64,000 nt of DNA from Paracamarosporium sp. OC-R06-R3 (taxonomy: Eukaryota > Ascomycota > Dothideomycetes > Pleosporales > Didymosphaeriaceae). Numbering within the stretch: position 1 is the first letter of the stretch; each line of letters opens with the position of its first letter. Positions 1-11,100 of this stretch are shown here, piece by piece. The DNA lies in NCBI GenBank assembly GCA_019828545.1, contig JACVRA010000328.1:61163-125162 (forward strand). Direction: 5' to 3'. A program made the position numbers and the translations under genes. The notes beneath the pieces are model-generated. The model saw only the letters and a program-made list of their open reading frames with translations, made no database searches and was not told the DNA's origin.

Positions 1-2109
1 TTGGGTAAGCCCTGATGTGTATTGTGGTACTTGATGGCGAGACGTCGTCCCCCACTGACTCATAACCTGCCCCGTGGGACCTCGCGGCGCGATCGAGAGG
101 TTGTGGCCTGCTGATCCATCCATGCCTGCTGACGTCCTCAGGTTTGGAGAGAGGCTCGTGGAGTGGATGCTCGGAGTGTATGCGGCCGAAGCCACCGAGC
201 TAGATACCGATCGTGGTGAGGTATTGCGATGGACATCGCCCGTCGCCTGCGAGATCGGAACCTGGACGTAGCCCGAGTTAGATCCCACGGGATGGGAGCC
301 CGCGCCAGCTGTCGAAGAATAGTTTGCGGTCTGGGAATAATTAGTCCGACAGAGCCCACCATAGGAGTTGAAGAAACCTACATATTTGCTGATGATCTTT
401 TTGAGCGCATGAGCCAATATCTTCCACGGAAACACTTTCACGTCCTTCTCGATGTTCCGTGGCTTGGGATTGGGGAAGCCCATGATCACCTTGAAGAACT
501 CTTCGCTATCGGATTTTGCCTTCGATACCGTGAGAGGACGGAAGCCTTCCAAGTTGCGCCGGATGCGGTTTTTCTCCTCGACAGTAAACCGTACGTTGAC
601 CAGTTGTTCTAGCAGGTAAATTGTGTCTACGCTAGTGATGAAGCATTCGTCCTTCTCCTCCCAGTAGATACAACTGACGCAGATACTGCGCTGTTGTCGG
701 GTTTCGAGAGTTATCGGAGCGAAGGACGTGGTAATGGTACTTCCAGACTGCGATCTCTTGAACTCAACCAGACGCCGTTGAGCGTCTCGCTCATCCTGAG
801 TCCATCCGTCGATCATTGTATCCAGGTCCCCGTCAATCTTGAGGACGGCTTTCGTAGGGTACATCAAGTAGGGATTGAAGGGTTGGCCGGCAGGTGTGCC
901 TGCGGACTGCGGTAAAGTCGTTGCTCGGACTAGCACAGGTGTTGGAAGAGACGAGGGCGATGATAGTACAGTGGGTCGCGCTGGGGTGACGGCTATTGAA
1001 GCAGGACTTCTAGCACTCTGCCCCAAAGAGCTGTATTGACTGTAGGTTGGTAAGTTTGGCGACATTTGCGGTGGCTTCATGTCGTTCTGCGAGATACTGC
1101 CGCCCGAAGGAACGGCGTACAGGCCTTTTTGGGAGATTTGCGGGCCATAACTCGTTTGCTTCGTCATGTCGTATCCGCCTCCATAACCATACACGCTGGG
1201 TAAGGATGATTGGGCTGGATGTGGTGATACGGAGGCCGCCGAGTATGTGCTGGACATGGAACGGGGCTTGGGTTGGAAGCGCATCGAATGAGTGCGTTTG
1301 GCGGCATGGTCCGAGTAGTCCTGGGAATCAGTGTAATCGCTAGAAAGTTTGCGCTTCAGTCTAGCAACGTCTGGTGAGGTCTGATATTGCGGATCAGCCA
1401 TGTCGTTGAACGTGAACTTTCCGGCATCGATGGGGTTTCGCATCCGCCCATCTCTGTCCTCCATTTGCAGCTTGAGCATCATGGTCGGGTCGAAAGAGTT
1501 TGTGAGGGGAAAGGGAGGAACCTCGACGCTGAGAGCGTAATGGTAAAACTCGTCATCTTGGTCCACCTTTTGCAGTGCGGCAGCGCACTTCCTGGCCCCA
1601 AACATGATGGCAAATTTGAGCTGTTCAGCTTCAAGATCGAACCTTGTCCTCAGTTGTAGAATGACTTTGGAGCCAGCGACGCCTTGTGAGGGGGAAATAT
1701 GCTCGCTTATCTCTGACTCTGTGAGAGCATAGGTATCGGGATGACGAGACTTTGCATCAATAAATGAGGAATCGGCCGGGTAGCCCGTGCCGCGTGACTC
1801 GTATGTCGAACTAGGGATGAAGGGTATTTCTACATTCGCAGGTTCATGGGATAAACGCGTGGGCGCGTCGGTGTATTGCGAGGCGAATGAAGGCTGTGCA
1901 ATGCCCCCGTAGCTCGGAACCTGATTCGGTCTTGTGGCTTCGGCGTCTGGAAGGGTGGGCTGGTCAGTCAAGCTTCTAACCGTACTCACGTGGGACCTAA
2001 CCGGGTCCATCCGACCAGACGGTGGCATCTGCCCTGTCGGACCCGTCATCTGAGCCGCAACGCACTTACCGTACACATATTGCTCCTGGCTCTTGTGGTA
2101 ACCAGACAT
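1..2109 (-). CDS. medA: Medusa (MedA/Acr1/Ren1)-type developmental regulator, N-terminal part, truncated by window edge
   Basis: The gene reads leftwards off the window, so its C-terminus is missing. The first ATG in the open frame is at 2109-2107. A likely intron lies at 1947-2069 (GTAAGTG donor, CTGAC branch, CTTCCAG acceptor; 123 bp, so it keeps the frame). Downstream the frame is open to base 1. The N-terminal third (about 1441-1740) holds a conserved-looking block including DDEFYHYALSVEVPPFPLT. A Ser/Pro/Tyr-rich linker with a basic patch follows. The diagnostic part is at about 380-720, including EEKNRIRRNLEGFRPLTVSK and FFKVIMGFPNPKPRNIEKDV. From memory this is the conserved domain of MedA of Aspergillus, Acr1 of Magnaporthe and Ren1 of Fusarium, nuclear regulators needed for normal conidiophore development. 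The tail after about 300 is low-complexity Ser-rich sequence. The family call rests on recalled similarity and the start is inferred. Confidence 0.72.
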   Translation of the reverse strand, partial: MSGYHKSQEQYVYGKCVAAQMTGPTGQMPPSGRMDPVRSHVSTVRSLTDQPTLPDAEATRPNQVPSYGGIAQPSFASQYTDAPTRLSHEPANVEIPFIPSSTYESRGTGYPADSSFIDAKSRHPDTYALTESEISEHISPSQGVAGSKVILQLRTRFDLEAEQLKFAIMFGARKCAAALQKVDQDDEFYHYALSVEVPPFPLTNSFDPTMMLKLQMEDRDGRMRNPIDAGKFTFNDMADPQYQTSPDVARLKRKLSSDYTDSQDYSDHAAKRTHSMRFQPKPRSMSSTYSAASVSPHPAQSSLPSVYGYGGGYDMTKQTSYGPQISQKGLYAVPSGGSISQNDMKPPQMSPNLPTYSQYSSLGQSARSPASIAVTPARPTVLSSPSSLPTPVLVRATTLPQSAGTPAGQPFNPYLMYPTKAVLKIDGDLDTMIDGWTQDERDAQRRLVEFKRSQSGSTITTSFAPITLETRQQRSICVSCIYWEEKDECFITSVDTIYLLEQLVNVRFTVEEKNRIRRNLEGFRPLTVSKAKSDSEEFFKVIMGFPNPKPRNIEKDVKVFPWKILAHALKKIISKYVGFFNSYGGLCRTNYSQTANYSSTAGAGSHPVGSNSGYVQVPISQATGDVHRNTSPRSVSSSVASAAYTPSIHSTSLSPNLRTSAGMDGSAGHNLSIAPRGPTGQVMSQWGTTSRHQVPQYTSGLTQ

Positions 2110-2251
2110 GGACGACAGTTTGGCAGCCCACGCAGCCGGCACGACGAGCGGACCGCTTCCAAGGTCTTGACTGTACTGTGCTAGAAATTGCTCAGAGGAG
2201 TGGAAGTTGCCGCCTACGGAGAAGGGCGCGCGGTCGCTATCAGGCTGCACC

Positions 2252-2391
2252 CGGGATGATGTTAGCAGGCAAACTCATGATGGGGGTCGTTTCGCAGGCA
2301 GCAGCAGTGGGTTGAAAGCGAGGCTTGGAACCCGCCAACTTTTTTGGTTGAAAACTCTCGACGTACGGAAGAAGAAGAATGGAAGACGCAC
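2252..2391 (-). other. Probable intron in the 5' leader of the medusa-like gene
   Basis: Reading the minus strand, a GTGCGT donor at about 2391 and a GCTAAC branch followed by a GTGCAG acceptor at about 2252 bracket 140 bp. This piece contains an in-frame TGA relative to the flanking open frame. The flanks carry no ATG before 2109, so this would be a spliced untranslated leader. Transcript data are absent, so this is inference from consensus only. Confidence 0.4.
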
Positions 2392-5300
2392 CTGATAGCT
2401 AGATTCTACGGTGCAGGCCAGCTTGACGGTGTTTCGAAGTTGCTGAGATATCAAGCGAAAAGGGTAAATTCGTTTAGTTCCAGCACCAAACGGGAACGGG
2501 GCGGAACATGCAAAGATTCAAGACGCGGCGTAGGAGCTGTTTCGATTGCAGATGTGACAATACGATGTGGGTGCATGCAAATGTTGCGACAGGCGTACAC
2601 TTTGAGGCTGGCTGGAAAGGGACGGGCGAGTGTTTTGGTAGGCCTTGTGACCAATGAGATAGACAAGAGAAGCCCCCCCAGAGACAGGTGATCGGAGTGC
2701 TTGAACAGTCGATTCATCCGGGGATCAGGGGGTCTTTGAATGTCTGTCTTCTCTACGAGTGGGTCCCAGTCTCCGCCAAAAGCGACTCAGACAACAACGG
2801 TGTCGTGGCGACGAAAGCAGGGAGATGAGGTATGGATGCTCTGGTAGCAAACAATGGTGAATCAGAGCAAATGCCGGTTCTGAAATGAAGGTGAGCGATG
2901 TGATTTGAGACGCGACTCGCATCGGCCCGCATATCGATGTGACTGACGGGTATGACTTACATGATGGACAAAGAAAGCGAGACATGAGGCCAGGGCTGGC
3001 CAGTAGGTGCAAGGCTAGGCTAGCAGTCTGGAGTGCGGAACGAAAAGAAACTATGAAGCTTGGAAGGAGCTATGACTGCGGAGGGGAGGAGTTAATACGG
3101 AGAGCAGGATGAAGGAGCAGAGGCTACGGGGCACCCACGGCGGCGGGGGAGGGGTGGGATTGGGCCGTGTGGACTTTGAGCAAGCGGCGGATATGCAAGG
3201 AAGAGGGTGCAGACTTACCTCTGTGGATGAGTCTTGGTGATTACCGAATCCGCCTGGGTGGTAGACTACCAGGGCAGTGAGTGCTAGAGCACGCCCTCTC
3301 AAGCCCGGCAATCTTACCGTTAACGCACCACGTCGCGCAGTGCCTGACAGGCCAGGATGGCTAAAAAAGACACAAGCGGGCGGTTGGACCCCGTGCGTTG
3401 AGGCTCTGTTGGCGGCCCAGGATGGCGCAGTGGGCTTGTCGGATGTAAGCTCAGCTGCACGGGTGCCTCGCCGTGAGTCGACGGCGCGGTGGAGGGGAGG
3501 GTGCACGAGCAGGTGAGACGGGCGACGATCAGAATGAAGGCAGCGATGAGACTGCAAACGACGAGTTCCTGGACGAGACCGGATGGATCAGAGCAGGGAG
3601 CGAGAATGTGGAGGGCCAGGGCCAATGCGCCGAAACCGCCAGAGGGCGAGGCGCTCAGGGTGGAGAATGGCGTAATGGTGCTAGGGCGGGAGCGAGGCAG
3701 CGTTTGGGCGTCGTGGGGAGGGGGAGGGGGGTTAGGATGGGGGTGCGGCGTGGGTGAATGTCGAGGCCGGGGCACGTTTGCGAGGGCACAGAGGCAGCAG
3801 GGAGTTATACGGCGGGCGACGACGACGGCTTTGGTGAGCATCAGCGTGGCTACGGTGGAGTCCAAGGCACGGGCGGGCACTGGGACTGGCAATGGCAAAG
3901 GCATCTGATGGCATTTGAGCAGCCCGTTGGGTGAGCAGAGCCACAGCGCGCCTGGGGCTCTGGGGGCACGGGGACGGGTGGCTGGGCCCTCGGACGAAGC
4001 TCATGGCGTCGACCTCGGTGACGGCAGAGGCAGCGAGCAGGAAGGGAGGCAGAGGGAGGGGGCTTGTTGCGAGAGTGTGGTGAGCAGCAAATGGCGGGCC
4101 ATCTATTCCTGGCGTGGCTTGCAGCAACCTTAATCCGCACCCCTGCCGCTACTCCAGACCCGCAGCGCAAAGGGAGCGGGCGCCCAGCAGTTGAGCAGCG
4201 AGCAGCTCAAGCGCGCCGCCAGCCCTCGCTGTGGCACGCCGGCGTTCCTGTGCCCGTCATGGCAGCGCTCCCCATGGCATGGCATGGCACGGCACCGCAT
4301 CGCAGTCCTCACCCGTCGCGCCTGCCTCGCGCCCGCCGCCCAGGCAGGAGCACCCGTCGCGCCTGCCGGACTACGAGCGCTCGGTATACGAGCAGCAGGC
4401 GTGACGGCGGGTTCCTGCCTGGCAGCCCTGCAGGGCCCCGTCTCCGTCTCCGCCTGTGCCTGTCTCTGTGCTCCTCTCCCCTCCCCTCCTCTCCTCTCGC
4501 CTCGCCGTCCATTCTGCCTCACGCCGCCCACGCCGCACTCATGCTCCTCTGCTCTGCTCCTCGGCGCGCTCGCCACTGCCTCTCTCTTCGGCCAGCGCCC
4601 GCGCCCGCGCCGGTATATGTATTCTTAGCAGCTGGTGCCGTGTCACCCTTCGCTCTTACCCCAAACGGCGCCGCGGCGGTTTGCCTGCGGCTGTGTCCAA
4701 ACGTCAGCCATCCGCCCCCCGAGTAAACCACCAAACAGCCCTCTCCTCCGCTGCACCGCTCCACGGTTGCCGGTTGCCTTCCCGGTCGTTTCAGGACATG
4801 CGCGAGTCCAGGAACCGCTGCGCTTATGCAGGTGCCAGCTGCTCCCGGCTGCTCCCAACTGAGTCCCAACGACCTCTGCAGCCCTGTCGTCGTCGTAGTG
4901 CAGCTGCTAGCCTCGTCTTCTTCATCTCCGCAATCGATACAGATACATGGTAGCGGCTGCATCCGCTGTCTTTGCGGCCCTGCCCTAGTCTCCTTTCATC
5001 TCTCCATCAACACCAGCTCTTCTCCGCACTCGTTCTCGCCGACGTCACTGGAGCGCCACCGCTGGCTGCTCCGACTATCGCGCGACTTCGCGTCCGAAGA
5101 GCCCCAGCTACGCATTGCGCATTCCACACGCGCGCCAATGATTGCTCTTGCCCCCAACAAAGCCCATCATAGCCCCACTGGCTGCTCGTCCGTGCTTCGC
5201 TGTGCTCGAAGCCTTGCGAATGGATGCTGCTGGACCTGGTCACTCTTGAAGGACTTTGACATGCTGTGATCTCCTGAATTGGCCCGTTCCAACCTTCACC

Positions 5301-7368
5301 TCGAACGCGGTCCGTTCATGCAACTGTGCTCCCCTTCTTTCTGAAAGCTTCTCGAATCGCAAATGTCAACTTTTGCATTTGGTCATGTCAGCAGCATGAC
5401 CGCGCATGACTGACCTCGCAAGTGATGTTCAGCTTTCAAACTCACCATGGCTTGCTGGCGTTGCCCTGGCCAGGATCATCTCTCCCACGAGGGACGCACA
5501 CCATGGCCCCGGGTCTTCCGTAACCTACAGCTGAAACGTGCATGCGCGGGAGGCCCACCACGCCTTCGTTGACCCTGGACCAACGAGCCGTCCCACACAC
5601 GAGCAACATTCTTCGCCGCCGCGGATGGACTTTTTGCCAAATTGCAGTGGGTGCGTTCCGTCACTCGGCCATGGGTATTGTCCGATGGTGGCTTCGGACC
5701 TCGGTGGGAACACGAAGTACACTATGCTTGTACAACGTCGGCTTACGGCGTCGCACTCTGTCCTTTTGAATGGACTTTGGTTCCCGTTACACAGGCGGTC
5801 TGCTGTCTCCATTCATCGTTACATTTACTACACCACAATCAGATCTACCTGCCTTAGTTCTCTTCGATCGCCTCGGGAGCACCGCTCAATCTACTCCAGT
5901 CCTCGTCACCGACCGGCAGGCTCGCCGTGCAGAGAAACATGCGAGGAACTTTCTTTTTCCTCTTTCGGCCATCCATCCCGAGCGCGCCATCCGAGCAATT
6001 GTCATTCGCCGCGTGTCCAGCCCACCGTATTGCAACACCAACTGTCCACAGCGAATCCAGACCTTAGGGTCAGTAGCGACCCAACGAGCAGCTTCTGGCG
6101 TTAGGCATGCCTCAGATGCTACGGAGAATCGGCACTAGACTTTGAAGCTATGTCGTTTTGGACGAGCTATCGACATTAGTTCGATAAACAGCGTTGAACA
6201 CATTCCTCGAGGATCGTATGTTTGGGATCTTAGCGCACATTCCATTCTCGGGCGAAGCCGAGTGCCCTTGCCACAGGGTTCTTTCCTCGCAACCGCACCT
6301 TGGGAAACCTGGTTGTTGGGCTCCTCTGCCAGCATGTTACACAAACACTTACCTAGCCTCTACACAAGCAAGGGCTTAGACCCAAATACCAGGTCACGAG
6401 CAGCCTCCTCGGAATGTTCGATGTGGGGGAGTTCGTTACTGATGCGCCCACACGGGTGACTTGCATGAGCTGTCCACGATCCTGGACGCACGGGTTTAGC
6501 ACGCAACTCACTAGGATAGGGCTGGGGAGAGGCAAGCCGCCTCCTTGACACCCTACCTTGGCGTCGGCGCCCCTGGACACGGGAATGATGCTCGATCTCG
6601 CCAACCTAGACCGTTGCCACCGTTGTGGCCAAAAGTCACGCTCTTTGCGCCTGCTACCTTCCCAGGAATCAATGACTGATGTGTGACGACGCCGGCCGGT
6701 ACCGTTTCACGTACCTATCACCGTCTTCTAAGCTAGTTTCCACGGTTGCGTTTCAGCTTATCCTTACTGCAGACCAAATCTGAATTGGATTGCAGCCTGT
6801 ACTACTGTATGTTTGCATAGACTACACGACTTCGAGCTATACCAACAGCACGCATGATTTTGGTGACGGGCTAACCGACGCTCAGAATTCCAAAGTCAGC
6901 CACTGGAGCATCTCGCAGGGAGCGGTTCTTGGGGTTCAACTGCTTCTTTGGTCTTCTACCTGGTCCAGCCAGGAATCTATGCCCGACCACGTAAAAGGAA
7001 GTCATTTTAGGGAGGTATTCGTCACTAACAGCGTAAACCCCGCTATCGACTTAGACATGTCTTGATCGCATGTTGACACAGATCAGAGTCGTGTCTCGAG
7101 GTAATCTGGCTCCTCGACGCGTTAGCCGACATCACCGGTCAAGTCTTAAACGCACTGTCGCCCTCGCTATGTAAGCTCATCTTAGGAAATGAGGGGTCAA
7201 TGACTGGAAATTGCCAAATGAGGTTTGCTGAGGTTCATTTCCATCGTGCTATGTGAGAATGATGCTTATTTGAAATCTTTCTCCATGAACTCATTCTGAC
7301 GTCCCAATTACCGTAAGACGGCTCAATGGATTCCTCCATGTACCCTCTCATCCATAGCGTATCAATAT
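2392..7368. other. About 5 kb without a convincing gene upstream of the medusa-like gene
   Basis: No reading frame here has recognisable domains or splice-supported exons. The longest frames (for example 3051-3557 and 3320-3904 on minus, 5538-6104 on plus) are Pro/Ser/Arg-rich translations of GC-rich DNA. Visible structure includes G-rich runs at 3715-3743, a C/T-only-like tract at about 4453-4512, and a 15-base direct repeat (CACCCGTCGCGCCTG) near 4313 and 4349. It may serve as the promoter and long leader of the medusa-like regulator. Its other neighbour is the tentative gene at 7369. Confidence 0.6.
3715..3743 (+). promoter_or_regulatory. Potential G-quadruplex motif
   Basis: Four G-runs of 4, 5, 6 and 5 bases are separated by loops of 1, 1 and 7 bases on the plus strand. 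This fits the standard G3+N1-7 quadruplex rule. It lies about 1.6 kb upstream of the medusa-like start codon. Since that gene is on minus, the G-rich strand would be the template strand if the leader extends this far. Function is not shown. Confidence 0.45.
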
Positions 7369-7745
7369 TCAATGCAAAGCGACGACGTCGCCGATCGCCA
7401 CATCCGCACATTCATCCACAAACAGTGAACTCTGTGACGCGTCTGCGAACCCTCCTCCCGCAAGCTCCACGATAATCCACCGCACGCTCGCCACCCGATA
7501 CATCATCCTCGTGACATCTCCTGACAGACGGAAGAAGTTCTTCACACCTAGTTCGGTCCGAGCCCAACTACCAACTTGCACGTACTGAAACTGTAAGATA
7601 GGCACGGCAAACGCATCACAGCGCTAGACAACGTCGAATACGTCGATTCGAACGCCGTCCCGCAGCTGAAGTCGTAGACTTGGACTTGAAGTGCGATAGT
7701 AGGGTTACGGAGCTGTTCGCACCTGCGGAGGGTTAGGGTACGCAT
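7369..7745 (-). CDS. Tentative small gene, unrecognised product
   Basis: Two adjacent minus-strand frames look protein-like. One runs from ATG 7745 (contains NPTIALQVQVYDFSCGTAFE); the other is the stretch ending at the TAG at 7369 (contains KNFFRLSGDVTRMMYRVASV and ends DVAIGDVVALH). They can be joined in frame by removing a GTACGT...AACTAG segment of only about 38 bp, which is very short for a fungal intron. The joined product would be about 112 residues with no signal peptide or membrane segment and no family I know. It could instead be the tail of a gene with unseen upstream exons, or chance. Confidence is low. Confidence 0.28.
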
Positions 7746-8187
7746 CGCTGCGCTCTGGTGTCTACTCTATGTTGGTGGGCTGTTGAGCTTGGTGTGCGCG
7801 ACGTACACGGATTGGTTTGTCGGTGTGATAAGGAGGAGGTGTATATGGCGAGGGGTGTAGACGGGTGGATGCGATGGGCGGGTGCCATCATCGCGGTGTT
7901 GTCAGACGCAGCTTGCCTCGCGAGGTTCTTCGCGTTCGAACGATGGCCGTCATACAAACTCGAGTACGAATTACGGGTGTATTTGTATTGTATGTACGTG
8001 CCTTGACTATTGGTATACAAGAGGAACGAACAAAAGCCAACCACACCGCCATGTTTCCAAAACGCCTGATGTAGAAATCTTCTTACGCATACGCGTAGCA
8101 TACCCCTACCCAAAACGCCCCACGCTCAACAGCTCTCGCCCTTCTATCCAACATACCCAATCTACAAGACGACACCTCGCCTGCGAC

Positions 8188-11100
8188 CTACGACCTACCC
8201 AAAATCCTCTCATACGCCTCCTCCACCTCCCTCGCAACCTCAAGCAGCGTCACAATGACAATCTGATGCGTCACGTTAGGCAACCGATCCCGATGCAACC
8301 CGATCCACTCCAACGGCGGCGTGGCCTCGCCCATATCCCGCAACTGCGGCGTTTCGATGAGCGGCGGCTCGAGCGCCTTATACTCGTACCTGCTCTGCGG
8401 GACGTTGACGACGGCGGTGATTTTCTCCTGACCCTGAGCGGGGTCCTTGCCCAGCGCGGCATCAGCGGCGGGGGCCGCAGCCGTAGCCGTAGCCGACGAA
8501 GCCGGAGTCGTGGACGAGGGCCCAGGCTGCGACGACGTGATTTTGATGTTTGGCTCTGGCAGCGGTTTTCCCAGGCGCGAGGCCAGGGTGCGCGTGTGGT
8601 TCCCCCACATGGTGCGTATGAAGGATATACGGCTGTAGTTCCAGCCCACGTCTACCTTGCCCTCCAGGCTACTCTTGAATACGTAGTCGATCTGGTTGCT
8701 CTGCGGCGTCTGCCACGTGTGCATCGTGGCAATGACCTTGGGCACTCTCAGGATGGTGCCTCCCTTTGCGCTGCGCGCGCTCGACACAATGTCCTCGACT
8801 GTGAGCTCGCCGACGGGCTTGGTTTTCTTGGGAGCTTGGACCGAGGAAAGCGCGACGGAAAGCTGGCCGAGCGTCATGCCCAGAGTGGAGTGGATTTTAC
8901 CCTTCTCGAGGGCGACGGCGAAGCGGGCTTGGGCGTCGCCGGCTTCGAGATGAAGGATCTGCGTGTCGATGAAGGTGGAGGGGAAAACGCCCAGGCTAAT
9001 TGAGCGGAGGGTGACGACAACGTCTGTATGTAGAAGAATAGGTGTTTTGGCTGCGTCGTCTTCACGTTTAGCAGCGATCATGCTCTGAGAAGCGGAGCGC
9101 GCGTACGGCGCTGCGATAGAGGATTTGCGGCGTAGGAACTTCTCGATGTCCTTTAGAGACTGCTTGTATGCTTGCTGGTTTTCCTGGACCAGGCGTTCAA
9201 TGGCTTGCCATAAGGCCAAACCTTGCGCTGCGCTGGTCGCGGTGCATAGAACATGCACGTGGTCGCCGTCAAGGATTGCTACAAGACGGTCGCGTTTCCC
9301 TCGAAGCTGTTCGCGGACATTATACATAAGGAAGTCAAAGTTGGCTATGTCTGCGATAAGGAAAGCCTGGTAGTCGAACCCAGCCTTGACGCGTAGCTGC
9401 TGGAATCCAACCGAAGCTTGTACGAGGGGCGTTTGTCGGACACCTAGATCTTGCGAAGGCCAGCTGATGGATGTGCGCACTTTCACACCAGCCAAGTCAA
9501 CGAAACCGCTCGTGCGTCCGGTGCTCTCAATGCCAATCTTCTCAATGCCAACGCACAGGTTCTGTTCCCAATCAATGCCTTTTCTAGATGATGCCCACAA
9601 GTTCTGAATCCGCAGCGATGATTTCCCAATCGTCTGTCCGAGATCGAGATCTACAGAAACATCGGCAATGGCGATGTTGGCGTTCCAAGGGAACGCGGTT
9701 GCAGCAGTAACCTGGTGGTACCTTTGCATGAGGTACTCCTGCGGTTCGTGGTTGGTGGTCGCTGGTGCCGGACTTGAAGATCGTCGAATCTCTGGTGGTA
9801 CCCAAATTTCTCTGAATAGCAGGAAGTCCTGGAGTTGTCGAGCGTTGACCTGAAGCGCCATTGGATTGATTTTCAGAATTGCGGATATCCCGCTTGTGCC
9901 ACTCAAGTGTTTACTATTCATCATGGAGAGCATGATGGAATCAACATTGAAGCCGAATGTGGACTCTCTTGAGTAGACATGTTGAACGGTTGCTTCAAGC
10001 TTCTCAAATGCCGCAGATGCAGCGAAGAAGTGCCCATGCTCTTGTGATTTGACACTGTTAATAGTGATGTAGATATCCTCAAGCTTGGCTATTGCGGCAA
10101 CGCGTGCAATGGGTTGACAGCTGAGACTGAACTCTTGTTTGCAGATGCGAACACCAAGGTTCAATCGTTTCCGGCCTAAGATCGTACTAGGATCGGCAGT
10201 GATGAGGTTTTCCTCCTCCAGCAACTTAGCCCCAGGTTTTGTCTCATTTTGAGGCTTTGACGCTGTCGGTGAGAGTGGAGAGTCTTCATCCTTCTCGCGA
10301 ACTACTTGTTTGATGCTCTCTGACATCTCGATTATGACAGGAACAACAGTTGGAAATAACGTGTTGCTTGAGGCATCAATTCGTAGTTCCGCTTTCAGCG
10401 TCGGATCTTGGCCATCGTCCTCATTCTGCAATTTGAGCGCAACGCCGGGAGCACGAAGTACTAGACTACTCTTGGAAGCGTCGCCAACGAACTGACTATA
10501 TCTGCCTTTCTGCTGAGACTTGCTTTCTTTCCCACCAGAGCTTGCATTGCGAGTGGGATCACTACCGTTGATGTGCACTACGGCGCCTGCGAAACTTGCA
10601 TCGACCGAGAGAGAAGCCAATCGCTTGTTTCCGAATGGATTCTTCCGCTGAGCGCCGTTTGTGGTTGGCGTCATGCTCCAGTTTGCAGAAGCAGCCCTAA
10701 ATTTCTTGCCAGCCAAAGCAATCGATCGTTCGATAACATTTGCTGGTAGAATAAAGCGAGAATCGAGCTGTAGATGGAGCGACTTGCCGGCAGCATGGAA
10801 AGCCATCTTGCGAGTGTCTTTGGTTGAGCTATAAGCTACGTTGAAAACCACTTCAGGAAGTAATGCAGAATTTGCGGATCTGTCTTTTTTGCTTTCAGAA
10901 ATCGGAACCATCTGCAACTGCATATCCTCAATTGTCAAGCGAGCCGCATCGTCTTTGCGTGTTGAAAGATCAATCCTCCTAAACGAGAGGACAAGGTCTT
11001 CGGACAATGTGTCAGGGTACGGGTCGATAGAGTTGCCGACGATCCAACTGACGTAAATATCAAGAAGCTCGAGAGAATACGTTGAGGTGAACAGAGCGCC

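Noticed and set aside
3051..3904. Two overlapping long minus-strand frames
   Set aside because: Pro/Ser/Ala-rich low-complexity translation of GC-rich DNA; the plus strand has equally long frames, so no coding signal stands out.
7882..9003. Long plus-strand frame (373 codons) near the end of CSF1
   Set aside because: It overlaps the CSF1 3' end in antisense, is Arg/Ser-rich, and has no domain; CSF1 is strongly supported.
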